A DNA stretch of 64,000 nt from Acanthacorydalis orientalis (GCA_034766995.1 CM068322.1:17853245-17917244); one strand, 5' to 3'; positions 25,026 through 38,310 are shown, counted from the stretch's first letter. A program made the numbers and translations. The notes: generated by a model not told the origin, from the letters alone.

Positions 25026-25245
25026 ACTGTTAAGTCTGTGCCTGTAGTTTTTATAAAATCAGTCTAAATCCTTGTTTTATACTAATAAATGAATCTTAAA
25101 AAATACAACTAGTTTAGAAAGAGCAACAAATCACTCTAAAGGTTGCAAATATTATTCAATAAAATCGTAAATATTAATATGACCGATTAAAATATCTTTT
25201 GAAATTGAGGGTTATTAATAATTACATAAAAAATATATAAAGTCT

Positions 25246-25247
<2 letters not shown>

Positions 25248-25310
<63 letters not shown>

Positions 25311-25340
25311 ACATATGTGTGTGTGTATATATATGTATAT
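25248..25340. repeat. (GT)n(TA)n(TG)n compound microsatellite
   Basis: Nine or so GT units, a long TA run, TATGTATGTATACATATG, then TG and TA runs. Confidence 0.95.
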
Positions 25341-26100
25341 AGATGTTTATAAAAACTAACTAAATAAACCGAACAAAGGAAAAAAACCATCTAAGAAAAA
25401 ATAACTAATATATAAATACGCATATAAGGCAAATTGTTGTAGAGGAATAAAGAAACCTCATTGGATAGGATAAAATCTAAAATGAGTTTCGAAAATGTAT
25501 TAGACTTATTTCTCATTTCGTTATTGTTCTTTTTTTGTAACTTTGATGAAATTGGACTATATGAGTAGTCTAATGAATAATAACTTTCAGTGGCGAAATA
25601 CTTATTACTTATGCGTAAAAATATAAAAAATTATATAATCAACATATGCAATACTTTGACCAAAACCTACAGAATGGCATCTGGACTGAAAAAGGGAAAA
25701 CATCTAAGAAGGTTTACTTTCTTCTAATCATTCAAAAGTTGATTAAAGATAATATAATACCACAAATGTCTCCTTCTTGAGTTTATTTAATGGACTGTCA
25801 TGTATCTATACTTCATTTTCGTTCCTTCGTCATCAACCAAATACATTGCAAGAAGCATTAACTTTTCATTGGAATTAGAGAATTCTACTTTCTGCTAACA
25901 AACAAAATACAAAATGCACAATATTGCTCACTAGAAACTATTTTCTTTTCGTCCCTAAATTGTGCCTATTGAAATGAGTTTTCAGCTCAAGTCGTCTATA
26001 TGTGCAATAGGTTTGCTCAACATGTAACATGAAAAAATGTTTGTTCCTATTCACATAATTTTATTGTTAAAATTATAAAACACGTATACACAAATATATG

Positions 26101-26131
<31 letters not shown>

Positions 26132-26366
26132 AAAGATATTAAAAATATTCCTACTTTAATAAAAAAGGGCTTTATGATATGAGAATGTCTATTTCCTGAT
26201 CATTAATAAATATTATTTTATTATTTAAATTATCAATTACGTTAATAATTACATAATATTTTATAGATATTTTAAACAATGTTGTAATGAATTATTAATT
26301 TTCATTACTGTTTGTCGTTTGTGTAAAAATATAATATGCTTAATTTAAAAAAGTTTACCTTTAAAA
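25341..26366. other. AT-rich non-coding DNA
   Basis: No gene seen. A TA/TG tract lies at 26086-26132. The somewhat more mixed sequence at 25430-25990 has no open frame worth calling. Confidence 0.6.
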
Positions 26367-26400
<34 letters not shown>

Positions 26401-26443
26401 CATACATGCACACATGTATACATATATACATTTATATACGTAT

Positions 26444-26474
<31 letters not shown>

Positions 26475-26475
26475 T
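26367..26475. repeat. (TC)n(TA)n ... (TA)n(TG)n microsatellite cluster
   Basis: TC run, TA run, CATACATGCACACATGTATAC, then TA and TG runs. Confidence 0.9.
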
Positions 26476-26719
26476 TATGTATGGAAGTAAAATGCGTATA
26501 TAATTTTTTTTTATTTAATATAAATATTTGTAATGAATTAAATGTACTTTTATAAGTTTATTTTATTCTTCAATTATTTTTCAAAATATTGCTACTAAAT
26601 TAAGCACGATGATAAGAGTGTCTTAACGAACGTCATACTTCAAACGAATGCCACAAATAATTCGTAACTTTTATATTTTGGAGGTCATCAATTGGTCACG
26701 ATGTTTCAAATTACATAAA

Positions 26720-26720
<1 letters not shown>

Positions 26721-26757
<37 letters not shown>
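26721..26757. repeat. (TA)n microsatellite
   Basis: About 18 TA units. Overlapping frames on both strands here are read-through of the tract. Confidence 0.95.
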
Positions 26758-26761
<4 letters not shown>

Positions 26762-26810
26762 CAGACAGGTTTACAGAATAAAGGATACTGCATATACACA
26801 AGAATAATAT
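26755..26810. repeat. 55-bp repeat following a (TA)n tract, copy 2
   Basis: TTTACAGACAGGTTTACAGA then ATAAAGGATACTGCATATAC then ACAAGAATAATAT. Only two or three differences from the copy at 24971. Confidence 0.85.
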
Positions 26811-26859
26811 TTGAAAACATAGTCAAGAAATAGCTCATCAATACATTTGAAAAGATCAA

Positions 26860-27035
26860 CGAATTCGTGTACTTCTTTCCGTGCTGGCATGAGTTATTAT
26901 GTTAGTAGGCGGTCAGCCGCTCCTGCTGTGTGCCGGAACAATCAGAAAAAGAACTGTTAGGTTTCAATATAGAATTATTTCTTAGAGAAAAGGTCCTGAC
27001 ATGGCCACGAGTGAACTTTGATGAGATCTAAAATG
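26860..27035. other. GC-richer patch, no recognised feature
   Basis: Contains TAGGCGGTCAGCCGCTCCTG and CTGACATGGCCACGAG, clearly richer in G+C than its surroundings. No long frame on either strand and no tRNA or rRNA signature. It may be a transposon fragment or an exon piece, and I cannot say which. Confidence 0.35.
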
Positions 27036-27221
27036 CACAAATACTAATTGAGTGAAATATTTTTATGTGTCAGTTACAGTCAATACATCTGTATACAAAT
27101 TCATCAATAGACATACGCGTATAATGGTTATTAACTAACGGAAATACCGTTTCTCTATTCCATGATCTAAAAAAACAAAATTAATGTAGTATTTTTTTTA
27201 TAACATCACATATTAATCACT

Positions 27222-27225
<4 letters not shown>

Positions 27226-27279
<54 letters not shown>
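27226..27279. repeat. (TA)n microsatellite
   Basis: About 27 uninterrupted TA units. Confidence 0.95.
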
Positions 27280-27281
<2 letters not shown>

Positions 27282-27479
27282 TAGAATCTATAAGAAAGTA
27301 ATATAATTAAAATTGTATTCATTATGTTAATGAATTATAAATTATTTGCAATCTAGGAACAAAAAAAATCGTTTGGCAATTTATTATAGTTAAAAGAAGT
27401 ATTGATCTTTATTGTAACAAACTGTTTTAAATTTTCACACAAAACTATTTATAAAAAATCAAATCCTTCAATATAATAA

Positions 27480-28047
27480 CTAGGTTGGTAGGAAAATAAT
27501 TGCGGTTTGTTTTCCGAATTCTAACCCTAGTTTTTTCAATGAAAATGTCATTTCATCGTGTTCATTATAATATTATTTTCAAGTACATTTTTCAGCCTGT
27601 ATTTTGTTAACATCGACTTCGGTTTTATTATTAATTTTGCTTGAAATTACGCTAGTGAATTAAAAATGGGAAAGAAGTAAATAAGAGCATTTTTTTGTAC
27701 AAGTTCAAATAGGTGATAAAGTAGCAGAAATTGCTCGTAAACTAAACGGTGCTTTTAGTGTGGGTACTGTTAAGGAACGTACAGCGCAATGGTAGTTCCA
27801 AAACTTTCGTGCTCGGGACGAGAGTCTTGAAGATGAAGATGATCGCAGACATCTTTTTTCAGTTCATAACGACCAACTGAAAGATTTAGATGAATCAGAA
27901 CCATGTACAATTCGAGAGTTTGCATAAAAGTTAAGAGTGTGTCATTCTACAATTCTGGGACACTAAACAGCTAGGAAAATAAAAAAAAAAGAATAATGTA
28001 TATTAATTTGAAGGCCATAAACAGTAATTATTTTTCTACCAACCTAA
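27480..28047 (+). mobile_element. Mariner group A deletion derivative, copy 2
   Basis: The left terminus CTAGGTTGGTAGGAAAATAA then TTGCGGTTT and the right terminus ending TTTTTCTACCAACCTAA form inverted repeats, with TA immediately after. Length 568 bp. The transposase start lies about 185 bases inside the left end. After the second helix-turn-helix segment the sequence jumps to the element's 3' end (TGTATATTAATTTGAAGG), the same join as the other group A copies. Confidence 0.92.
27666..27966 (+). pseudogene. Mariner transposase DNA-binding remnant (group A, copy 2)
   Basis: From ATG at 27666 the frame is stopped after MGKK, and one T is missing in the run that encodes FFLYEF. The reading frame downstream shows VAEIARKLNGAF, VGTVKERTAQW, a stop in place of the second W, then FQNFRARDESLEDEDD and LDESEPCTIREFA. 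These are the paired helix-turn-helix and linker of a cecropia/Hsmar1-like transposase. Several stops and a frameshift make it non-coding. The catalytic domain is deleted. Confidence 0.85.
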
Positions 28048-29470
28048 TATTATTTGTCGATGGTCATCATCTTATCGAAGGTTTATTTTACTCAAAACTA
28101 TTTTTTTTAGTATAATAAGTAAAATAGTAAATTTATTATTTTTCGTTTAATAAATTATAAAAATATTTTAATATTTTATTTTGAATTTTGTATTCCATTC
28201 GCAAATAAATTTAAAACTAAATTATGAAACTTTCAAATAAAACAAACTTATTTTCTTACTTGTTAATATTTCTAATGGGATCTGCATTAAAATTGTAAAT
28301 ACATTTTTAATTTATTTTAATACATAAATCACTATTATCGATTTTAGTTCATTTAAAAAAATAATTAAACTTTTATTTTCACTTTTTTACATTATTAATA
28401 ACAGTATTTCGGAATATACTGTTAAAAAAGTATGTCCAAGTATATGAGTAATCTCGAAATAATATTTATGATTACAGATGTTTTTTTATTTAAGTTAATT
28501 TTATAGAAGATTAATATAGTAAAACCTCAACATTTTCTTTATCAAAATTTCTAATAACGAATTATTATCTACTTTGTTAAACTATACTGAATTTTAATAC
28601 AAATAACTATCATTTGCAAGCATTAAAAATCGTATATATGTTTATAAACTTATTTAAAAATATATTGTTAAAAATCAATGATGCTTCACATACCACAATT
28701 TTTTCATTTGGTTTTTCCGTATCTATGCCCTGAAAATGATAGTATAGCCAACAAAAGTATATAATTCAATCTCATAATCTTGCAAACTAAAAATATATCT
28801 TTTTATATATCTGTATATTTATAAATATAAAGCTAAATTTCTAAATGGAATAATGTTTTCATTCATAAAATAATTTAAGGATATTTTAAGTGAATATCGG
28901 TTTTTCTTTTTTCCAAAACCGATTTTGTTTAGATTCCTAACGAATTTGTGTTTTATTTTGCTGTTAATTAATTTTTAATTTACATCATATCATGTACATC
29001 GTTTTTTCATTGCGATACAATCCTGATTGTATTTATATTCTTTATAACATACTCCAAAGAGAAACATTTTAATTTTCAAACATTCACCGAATACACTAGC
29101 AAATATTGAATATTTTGATTAGAATAACTCTGAGATTTGTAGCATGAATTACTATCTAAAAATAAATTTAACCATATTTATCAAAATTCAATTTTAATGC
29201 AAAGAAAATTATGGTGTTAAAATTTTATTCATAAATTATAAATTAAATTATTTATAAAATGTTTATTCTAAATTATTTATTATCGTATATGAGATATATG
29301 TGTTGATTATTAAACAACTCGTTCTAAATATACATGTAAGGCTATTTTTATGATGCATGAATCTTTTAATACATAAAAATGAATTTTTTTTCTATTAAAA
29401 AATCAACGAACAAAAACTAGAGATCAAAAAATATTTTTTTATAAATTTCTCAGTTACTAAACCTACTTTT
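28048..29470. other. AT-rich non-coding DNA
   Basis: Nothing recognisable. No open frames of interest. Confidence 0.6.
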
Positions 29471-29477
29471 CTTATTT

Positions 29478-29660
29478 AGTGGCGCGGTATAACTTCATGG
29501 GGCCCAGAAAAATTTGAATTAGGGGGGCCCGTATACAATATTGTACTACAGTAATGAGTTTGTAAAAGATTGGTTGAAGCCTCCCTGTTAATAAGGGGCC
29601 ACAGGTAATTGTCCTTTTTGCCCATAAGACAACGTGCCACTGTCTACATGATAATTGTTT
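29478..29660. other. GC-rich island, possible transposon-end remnant
   Basis: Contains AGTGGCGCGGTATAACTTCA then TGGGGCCCAG, TAGGGGGGCCCG, and AAGGGGCCAC further on, an abrupt change from the surrounding base composition. The start resembles the AGTGGCG termini of some invertebrate hAT-type elements (from general knowledge, not a match I could run). The 73-codon minus-strand frame over it has no recognised domain. Confidence 0.35.
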
Positions 29661-31393
29661 AAGGAAATATAAAAAAAATACAGTATAGATCAAATTTGAT
29701 ATTTAGTTATTTGTATGTTCTTATTTAAAAAATATGTATATATTAATAAAAAATAGAAAAAACTTTGAGCTAACATTACAACTTTTGTAAACAATATTTT
29801 TTTAATCAAAACATTTATTTTTATTCATTTTTTTTACATTGCGTAATTAATACTTAAGCAATTTATATTATTAGAAAAAAATAATCAAGGGATGTATAAT
29901 TACAAAGTATATTAAGGCCTTTACTGTTTCTAACTGGTTCATGGTTTGAGTTTAGACCAAACGGTTTCAGTAATTAAAATTTATACGCATTTTTTCATTT
30001 CTAAGCGTATAATACGAAATAAGACCGTTCATGTAAAATTAATTAAAATTAAAAAAGTAATTATTTTTTTGATAATTGATGTCCATATATGATTTATGAA
30101 CTCATTCATGGAATAATTTAGTATAATATGTATATATATATATATAGTACTTTGTGCGTGTATATGCTTATTATTAGAATATAAATTATTACTAACTTTA
30201 TAACTATTATACTACAAGCAATTAAATAAAAAGAATTTAAAACACATTATTTAGTAAATAAATTAATAATAATAATAATAATTAATAATAAATTTATTAA
30301 AATGTTCTTTGTAGTTTATTTAATATGTATTTGTTCATAATATGTAATTTTTAATTTTATTTAATGAAAGTAAATATTGATATTTCTTTAAATTATTTTT
30401 ACTACAATTTGTCAAAAAATGTAACTAATATTACCATACACAAATCGTCAAGAATGTAAATAAACTATATACAACTTTCGTGTCTAAAAGGTTAGAATAT
30501 AGACAATTTATTAAATACGAATTCAAGTAATTAAATTAGTATTTAGAATTCAAGCCATATAACTGATTAAATAAATCTGTCACAATATTATATAGATTTA
30601 GAAATTGTGTACTTTTTCATTTTTTATAATCATATTAAAATAGCATGCATTTAAAATTATATTACACAATTGTAATCTCTTAAATATTGTTGTTTTTTCA
30701 TTAAAAGGAAATGTATTACTTTACTTTTCAGATACCAATTTCAATATATTTTATTTAGTACTTCATACCTTAATCTTTTTGAGATTAAATTAATAAATAT
30801 CTAAAATCATATTTCTTTTATTAAAAATGAAGTATAAGTTCGAAATCAAATATTTCATTAATTAATCATCAAACTTACACATCTATCAATTAACCCAAAG
30901 TTTACCCAATATTTTAATTTATTTTAAATCTTCTCATAACTGTCATATTAGAAACATTTTATATTGAAATAAATTTTTTGTCAATAAATTTAAATAACTT
31001 CAATTTATAATGCATTTTAATAAATGCATTTCAACTATAAGAAAATATAAATAAATATGCTAACAATCTCACTTAAGTACTAAACACATTAACATAATCA
31101 TTGATGTACCATAATTTTGTATTTGCTTCCAGCTACGTTACTTGAAACAGACTGCTCATAAAACCACTTAAAAATAGATGTAAAAAAAACGTTCTTAAAT
31201 AATCTCAATGAGATCTCATAAAGATAAATATGTAACATAAATACATATAATAGGTACACTACAATGTAAAATATTTAATTTATGGACAATAATTTTTATG
31301 TTTAAAGTAAACGTTATGCATGCTAAATTAAAACTTAATTCATACTTTATATATGATTTTATATTGAATACTTGAATATGATTTTATGTATCC

Positions 31394-31395
<2 letters not shown>
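29661..31395. other. AT-rich non-coding DNA
   Basis: No gene seen. Short TA tract at 30129 and (AAT)n at about 30267. Confidence 0.6.

Positions 31396-31427
<32 letters not shown>
31396..31427. repeat. (TA)n microsatellite
   Basis: About 16 TA units. Confidence 0.95.
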
Positions 31428-31430
<3 letters not shown>

Positions 31431-31555
31431 CAATTAAACAACTACTAGTTATAATAATTGGCATAAATAATCAGTGATTAATCTCTTTGAATGATAATTG
31501 TTTTAAAAAATTATCAGTATATTGCAGGTGTATTGTACTGTAATTTTGTATGTCT

Positions 31556-31585
31556 ATATATACATATGTATGTATATAAATATAC

Positions 31586-31631
<46 letters not shown>

Positions 31632-31658
31632 ATGTATATGTGTGTGTATATATGTATG

Positions 31659-31689
<31 letters not shown>

Positions 31690-31700
31690 ATATGTTTGTA
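31556..31700. repeat. (TA)/(TATG) compound microsatellite
   Basis: Long TA array with TACATATGTATG, TATACG and TGTGTGTG interruptions. Two overlapping Tyr-Ile-Cys-rich frames (91 and 97 codons) are translations of this tract and are not genes. Confidence 0.95.
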
Positions 31701-31971
31701 TGTTTACCTTTTACTAATAGAAGTAATGGATTTAATATGCAAAATAAGAATTCATTCTTGGAATAAGATATTCTGTGAAAAATTAAAAATTTACCCTCAT
31801 ACTTTTTTAATGTAATTTTAATCGAAAGAAATCATTACCGTATATTCGTATTCAGAGAATTTAATTAGATATAAATTATTACTACTTTTAATGCTTCTAT
31901 TGACAAACCGTCTTCGTTCTAAATCTATAGATCTAAATAGTTATCTTTTAAAATTCTCAATTTGTCAGTTC

Positions 31972-31972
<1 letters not shown>

Positions 31973-32010
<38 letters not shown>

Positions 32011-32016
32011 TATGTA
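31973..32016. repeat. (TA)n(CA)n microsatellite
   Basis: About 13 TA units followed by CACACACACACA and ATATGTATG. Confidence 0.95.
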
Positions 32017-32198
32017 TGCATATTTAAATTTTTCGTAGATATTTAACTAATATTTTGAAATAATTAAAAAAGATATTCCTATAAAAACGAAAGTAATGGA
32101 AATATGTTATTTTGAAGACAATATTGTGCTTTAATTAGTTTTATATAAGCAAGTTGATACTGTTAAATTTCCTAAATATCCTCAATCGCAAAGAAAAT

Positions 32199-32335
32199 TA
32201 CGGATTTTTCTTATCTTAACGCTTTAAAGATGATAGCATATCCATTAAAATACAATGAAATGATAAAAATAATTAATTATTGAACATTTTTGATCATAAA
32301 AAAGTTTTGTGATTTATGGGACGAATAAAAACATT
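32199..32335 (+). mobile_element. Palindromic MITE-like element, family C, half copy
   Basis: ACGGATTTTTCTTATCTTAA then CGCTTTAAAGATGATAGCAT then TTGAACATTTTTGATC, then AAGTTTTGTGATTTATGGGA. It follows, base for base with substitutions, the right half of the copy at 59285 (about 59453-59605). The left half is missing or unrecognisable. Confidence 0.55.
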
Positions 32336-33898
32336 ATATTTTTTGATTGTAGATAGGACTAGTTGTTTGATATTTTTAAAAATATATGCAGATAAATGCA
32401 TGGTTTATTAGAGTAATTATATATTTTTAGGTTAATTTTTTGAAGATATTATATTTGATTAAAAAATAAAATAGTGATTTATCATGTACTAAATTTATTA
32501 AGAAAGTTTATAAAACAATTTAAGAAAATTCAAGAGATTTGTTTATAAATGATATACAAATGTAATTATTTATAACATATTTCATATTAGTAAAACTATG
32601 ATAGGTGGCGATTAATAAAACTAATAATATAAGCAATTAATAAATGTAATCAATACTTGTAGTATATAAATCTAATAGGTACGCACCTGCTATTTAATAA
32701 TCATTTCGATATGGTACCCATCGAAGTACGCATAAATACTTAACATAAAGTTAGGAATAAAAAATGGTCCTGAATAGACATGATCTTCTGACATGACTCA
32801 TGTATTTTTGAATTATTATCTGACAACAACTATGTACGACTATAACAAATTACATGCAAAAGATAAATGATCTTAGTGCGAATGTGACCCAAACGTAGTA
32901 CTTAAAAAGTAGTACAATGATTTTGATTTCGGACTATGAGCAATGTGTGTTTTATTGAGGTGTGGAATGTGTTCTGTTTATATGAAGAAGTATCGGTTGT
33001 GAATACATATTTGGGGAACCTTAAATGTCTTTTTCTTAAAAGTATAGTACAAAATATAATTTATTTATTGAAAAGTATATTTTTAAACATACGAGTAGTA
33101 ATAATCGATATAGTAATCGAATGAACTAAACATTTATAAAACATTAATTTTACAACAACAGTGTGTATATATATATATATAATCAAGTTCCTAATTTAAA
33201 ATTTTATTTTAAGTGAAATATTATTTAAAATTTATTGAAATTTTTATATCAGTGTAATAATATTTAATTCATACAAAATTTAAATTATCTTTAATTCGTA
33301 TACTCTGTACCTATTAATGATTTTAATTAAGAAAAAAATATAATTGAATCATTAATTAGTAAAAAAATAATGAGCTGTTCAAGACAAACGTTTTAATCAA
33401 ACTACTTATTTTCAAATTCTTTAACGATAGAAATTTATTATACATGTAAAATGATATGCGTAGGTATTATTATTGTATTGAAATAAATTTATTTGTAAAC
33501 TGTATGTTTACAGTAACCTAGATAAGTATTTGTGATATTTCTCACAGGTATGCTAAAAGTTAATATATTTATTTACGTTATCGATACATGCATAAGAATA
33601 TATGTCAAAGTTGGTTCCATGACTTGGATTCGATTATAAAAGTACTGTTATATATAAAAATCTGTCTTGTAAAATGGACAGCATAATGTTTCCGTTTTGA
33701 TTAATTAGGAAAGTAGCAGAAATATCTGTCGCTATGTCCCCAATATCAAAAATAGATGCACGTGTAACGACTTAAAAAAATACTTTTAACTGAAGCTGTA
33801 AACATTAATCATAATACATATACTACCTTATGCATCTATTAATGTAATTATAACTTATATAAATACTTAAATAAAAAACATACTTCTCATAAATGTCG

Positions 33899-33961
<63 letters not shown>

Positions 33962-35227
33962 GATCCATACGTTTCGATTCTAAAATAATTTTAACTATTC
34001 TATTAAAAAAATGGTTATAAAAATTAAAAATTACAAATATTAAATATTTCAACAAGCTACATAAATTATATTTATTGTCAGATTTGTAAGTATGTATTAA
34101 TTTTTAAAAGAATATAAATGTCTTTTTTAAGTACAATTTCAACCAACTTAAGCGTACAGCCCAATGAGAAAGTTATATGTATTCTTATTTCATAAATATA
34201 TTCATATTCTAAAAAAGTATCTCTGATTAATTTTCAAAATATAACTTAATTATTCAATGAATAGAAGTATACAATTAGTTCGGCAGTTAAAGTGGTCAAT
34301 TAATCATAGGTTAATGAAAATTAATTATTATCAAGAATAGTATACACACTTGTTAATTTAGTATGAATTATTAACATTAAATGTCACATAAAAAAATATC
34401 TCCTTCTGGTCTTAATAGAACTATTAAATGTAAAATAAAAAAATTATTATAACAGTCATTAAATTTTTATTATGAAATCTGAACGGAAAGACTATGTAAT
34501 TAAATTTTAATTTAACTATTTTATTTTGCCTTTTTCTATGTTATTCAAATAAATATACAAAATACCTTGATAAGAGGTATTTGCTTGCTTGACAGTGTTA
34601 TCGATTTCTATTTTCAAAAAGTAGAAAATTGTATAATTTAATAGTTTGAAAAATTAGATTAAAAATTTATTTAAAAATGTTGAAATTATTTATAGCTTTT
34701 TATTATTATCAAGAAACATGTTTATACTTTCGTTACAAAATTACAATTTACAATTATTGTCAATACAAGACATTCTCTGATCTCAGATATTGCAAATATG
34801 ATGTCATTATTATAATATATTTTTTTAAATGGACACAAAAATAATTTTCATTAATTACTATCGTATGATTTAAATTAAATATGATTTTTTATAGATATAA
34901 AAATTAATATAATTGTGGTTTAATTTAATGATTGCGTAAAACATTGGTTACTAATGAATTGATATAATTTAGAGAAATCAAAATAAAAATCTGAGTTATA
35001 ACGAGTATCACTAAACGAATATATAGGTGAACCAATTTACACTTGACTCTTATTAATATATATTTCCACAAAAACATTGGCTATTAGAACGAATATAGAG
35101 AAAAAAATGATTTGTTTCTTAACTAGCAATAATATTTATTTTTCACTTTAGATACAAGAAAAATGTCATGCCTTAGTACTGCACATCGGATGTAATATAT
35201 TCATATCATTATTTTAACTAAACACTA
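32336..35227. other. AT-rich non-coding DNA
   Basis: No gene seen. TA tracts at 33163 and 33901-33957. The 62-codon frame at 32936-33124 has no recognised domain. Confidence 0.6.
33901..33957. repeat. (TA)n microsatellite
   Basis: About 28 TA units. The minus-strand Tyr-Ile frame over it is read-through. Confidence 0.95.
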
Positions 35228-35345
35228 TTATTTTCATTAATTATTTTCCACTCTTTTCTGATCAAAAATGATCAATAATGATTTATTAAACATTTTTAAT
35301 CAGAAAGTTTTGTAGTCTTTGGGTAATAAAATAATTAATTTATAA
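35228..35345. mobile_element. Palindromic MITE-like element, family C, compact copy
   Basis: TTTTCTGATCAAAAATGATC is followed by AATAATGATTTATTAAAC and TTTTTAATCAGAAAGTTTTG. The outer TTTTCTGAT/ATCAGAAA arms are inverted. It continues TGTAGTCTTTGGGTAATAAA as in the right flank of other copies. The interior is deleted compared with the copies at 36950 and 59285. Confidence 0.5.
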
Positions 35346-36949
35346 AAGTAAATTTAAGCATAGTGTCAACTATACGATACTCGTATTTTGATAAAGTATT
35401 GTGTTATTTAAATACCAAATGTGTTTGTATCTTTAATAAAATAATAAGTGTATTTATATTCTTATTTTATTTGTATCTTAAATTTATTTGTTACCAAATA
35501 TGTGTAGTAAATTCCAATATAATTTATGATTATATTATTGAGATTTATATACAAAAGTTAATACTTAAATGAAATTTACCACGTAATGTTATATTGAGTA
35601 ACAGTTATAACGAATAAATATAGTCAATCTTAAAGTACTCGCTAAAACCGGTTCGGCAGTGTATATATATATAATGTATATATAATTGAAAGATCTAAAT
35701 ATTAATGCGTCCTAAAAAGACAAAAAAATGTTTTATATATGTACAGTTAATTTAAATTTCTATTTCTTTAATAGCTATATAATTTTTTTTACTATTTTTA
35801 TAACGACTATATGATTATAGTATAAATTAGTTAGACCATTAAATTAAAAAGCTACTAAATTCCACAAACTTTTTTCGATAATAATTTATACAATTATTAC
35901 TTTCAGTCTTAAAACAGTCCCCAGGCTTTGTTAATAGTTCATAGATAATTTGCAAGAATACTAATTATAAAATAACGTTTTTATAGTAACTTAGTGGGAT
36001 ATATATATATATATATATACAATATAAAATATTTATACTTTTTCTTTTTTTTATATATATATATATAATACAGTAATGAATTAAAATGACTGTTTCTATG
36101 TAATCGAAATTAATTGTATGGGCCAGAGATCGAAAAATGTTTTAAAAGTCTAAGTAAGAATATTGAAATATTCGATAAGAACACAAATACAAATTTTAAA
36201 ACATATATATTTTTACATTCTTTCTTACGAAATTAAATAATTAATGCCTTTGTTATTTTGATGCCACAAAATATTTATATCTCAAACATTTTAAAGGCAA
36301 AAGGGAATTTTATCAAAAGAAGACGTTGCTAATTGACTTCTGAATAATCTAATTATAAAATTGTACAAAGAAGTTTTATTTTTTAAAATAATAAATACTG
36401 AATTTGTTCTGCAATAATTCTCATATGATTGATTACGTCTATCATTTTTTTTTAAATTTATTTAGTTAATTCTCAAGGAAAAATTGTATATAAGATACAT
36501 TTTTTTTTAGTTAGCTACTCTAAAAAATATATTATTTAAAAAATTGGATTTTTATACCAGATGTTATTTGCTCTATTGGCTTTTTATTTCAAATAATTTG
36601 TGTATTTTTTATAAAAAATATAAATTTTGAATTTTAATTAAGTTTCATGTTAAGTATAGAATTTTATTGTTTTATAGAGTATCATATCTGCTTCTATAAT
36701 AGACAAACGTGTCATGCAAATCATTAGAAAAAATTAAAATATTATGAATCAGAACAAAAATATTTGAACTTGAAATAATCACAAATAGATAAATTGATAT
36801 AATAGAAAATGACTTGATAATATTTATTTATTTTCTTAACAATTCGTATTAATTAATATAGTTCAATATATTATTTATTTCTATATTTCAATATTAATAA
36901 TCAAAATACAGTTACAGTACTGTTAATAAATTCTAATTTTCAATTATTG
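35346..36949. other. AT-rich non-coding DNA
   Basis: No gene seen. Small TA tracts at 35660, 36000 and 36053. Confidence 0.6.
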
Positions 36950-37262
36950 TATCACCCCACAAATCACAAAATATTCTGATCAAAAAAGGTCAATAAATGA
37001 TTATTGATCATTTTTATTTTTGTTTATATGTATTTTGTTTACAAATTGATCGTCTTCATAGTGTGAAAATACATAAAAACCTATTATTTTTCTTTTCATT
37101 AAATTTAAATTTTTTCTTTACCTCAGACGGTGATGTTATCGCATTCGAATTGTGTATAAGCAGCAATAAAAATTAATCAATAATTATATATTTAATTTTT
37201 TTATCAAAAATACTTTTGATGCCCTTTGGGATGATAATATAATTCATTTGTGGAAATAATAA
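36950..37262 (-). mobile_element. Palindromic MITE-like element, family C, full-length copy
   Basis: Left arm: CCCCACAAATCACAAAATAT then CTGATCAAAAAAGGTCAATA then AATGATTATTGATCATTTTT. Right arm: AATCAATAATTATATATTTA then TTATCAAAAATACTTTTGAT then CCCTTTGGG. The internal CGTCTTCATAGTGTGAAAAT is the reverse complement of the CACTATGAGGATGATGACGG region of the copy at 59285, so the two lie in opposite orientation. Non-coding. Confidence 0.65.
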
Positions 37263-38247
37263 TAATTTCATTAGCTAGCTAATTCGGTTACATAAATTAT
37301 AAAAAGCCTTCATTCCTCTCTCCAATCTATTCTTGAAGTGTTTACTCATGAAGGTAGTAAACTTAAAAAGCAAGGATACAATTCATTCGAAGAACAACAG
37401 CCTTTATAAATAATCGAAAATTTATCCAAGCACTTATTAAAATTATGTCATTTTATTTTAAAGGCATGCTTATCCTTTCCATGAAAAAATGTGTTATTTT
37501 TCGATTAAATTTCAACCATACTGAATATCACACAAATAATTTTAATATACAAACCAAAGCTGTGACTACTTATCTTAATATTTTCGTACCTAAATTCTTT
37601 AATCATTGAACTAAAATTATTCAATCTAAAACTTATGTTTATTGTCTTTTTGATATTTTAAATTATTTTATACAAAAATCAAAAACAATTTAAGTAATTC
37701 ATAGCTGACTTCTTATAGAACAAGTAAAATTATTTAAAAGTAAATTACAAATTAATATCCATAATACGAAATACAAGACCAGTTAAGTAAATACATTTAC
37801 TATTCATAAAAAAAACGAATTAATCTATACACAAACAAAAAATCTGTTTTGATAATTTGTTTGAAATTTGCACGTAGCCACTTTTGTCCATATTGTTATT
37901 TTCAAGTACGAACAAACCATAATCTTTCATAAGGAAATCAATAAGATTATAAATCTTATAACAGAAATGATTGTATCAAAATAACCACTTAAGGCTGCCA
38001 AATGTACCATATCACTAAGTATCATATTGGTTGACAACCAGTTTTTTTATACATTATTTCACTGCTATCAATTTTCCTTGTCATTAATCTTTGCAAAACT
38101 ATATAATGTATATTAACAATTCGTCTAACTTTTTTCATAGCATTTTATATGTGTAGGAGTTATTTTCACTCTTAACATTTTTTACTGTTAATTTAGTCAA
38201 TAAAGATTTTTTTGTATTACTATTCAACTTTTTTCTGCACATATATT

Positions 38248-38248
<1 letters not shown>

Positions 38249-38310
<62 letters not shown>

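Noticed and set aside
29472..29693. 73-codon minus-strand frame over the GC-rich island
   Set aside because: It is open only because of locally unusual base composition. No domain, and the region looks like a repeat remnant.
31491..31815. Two overlapping frames of 91 and 97 codons
   Set aside because: Both are read-through of one TA/TATG microsatellite in two frames.
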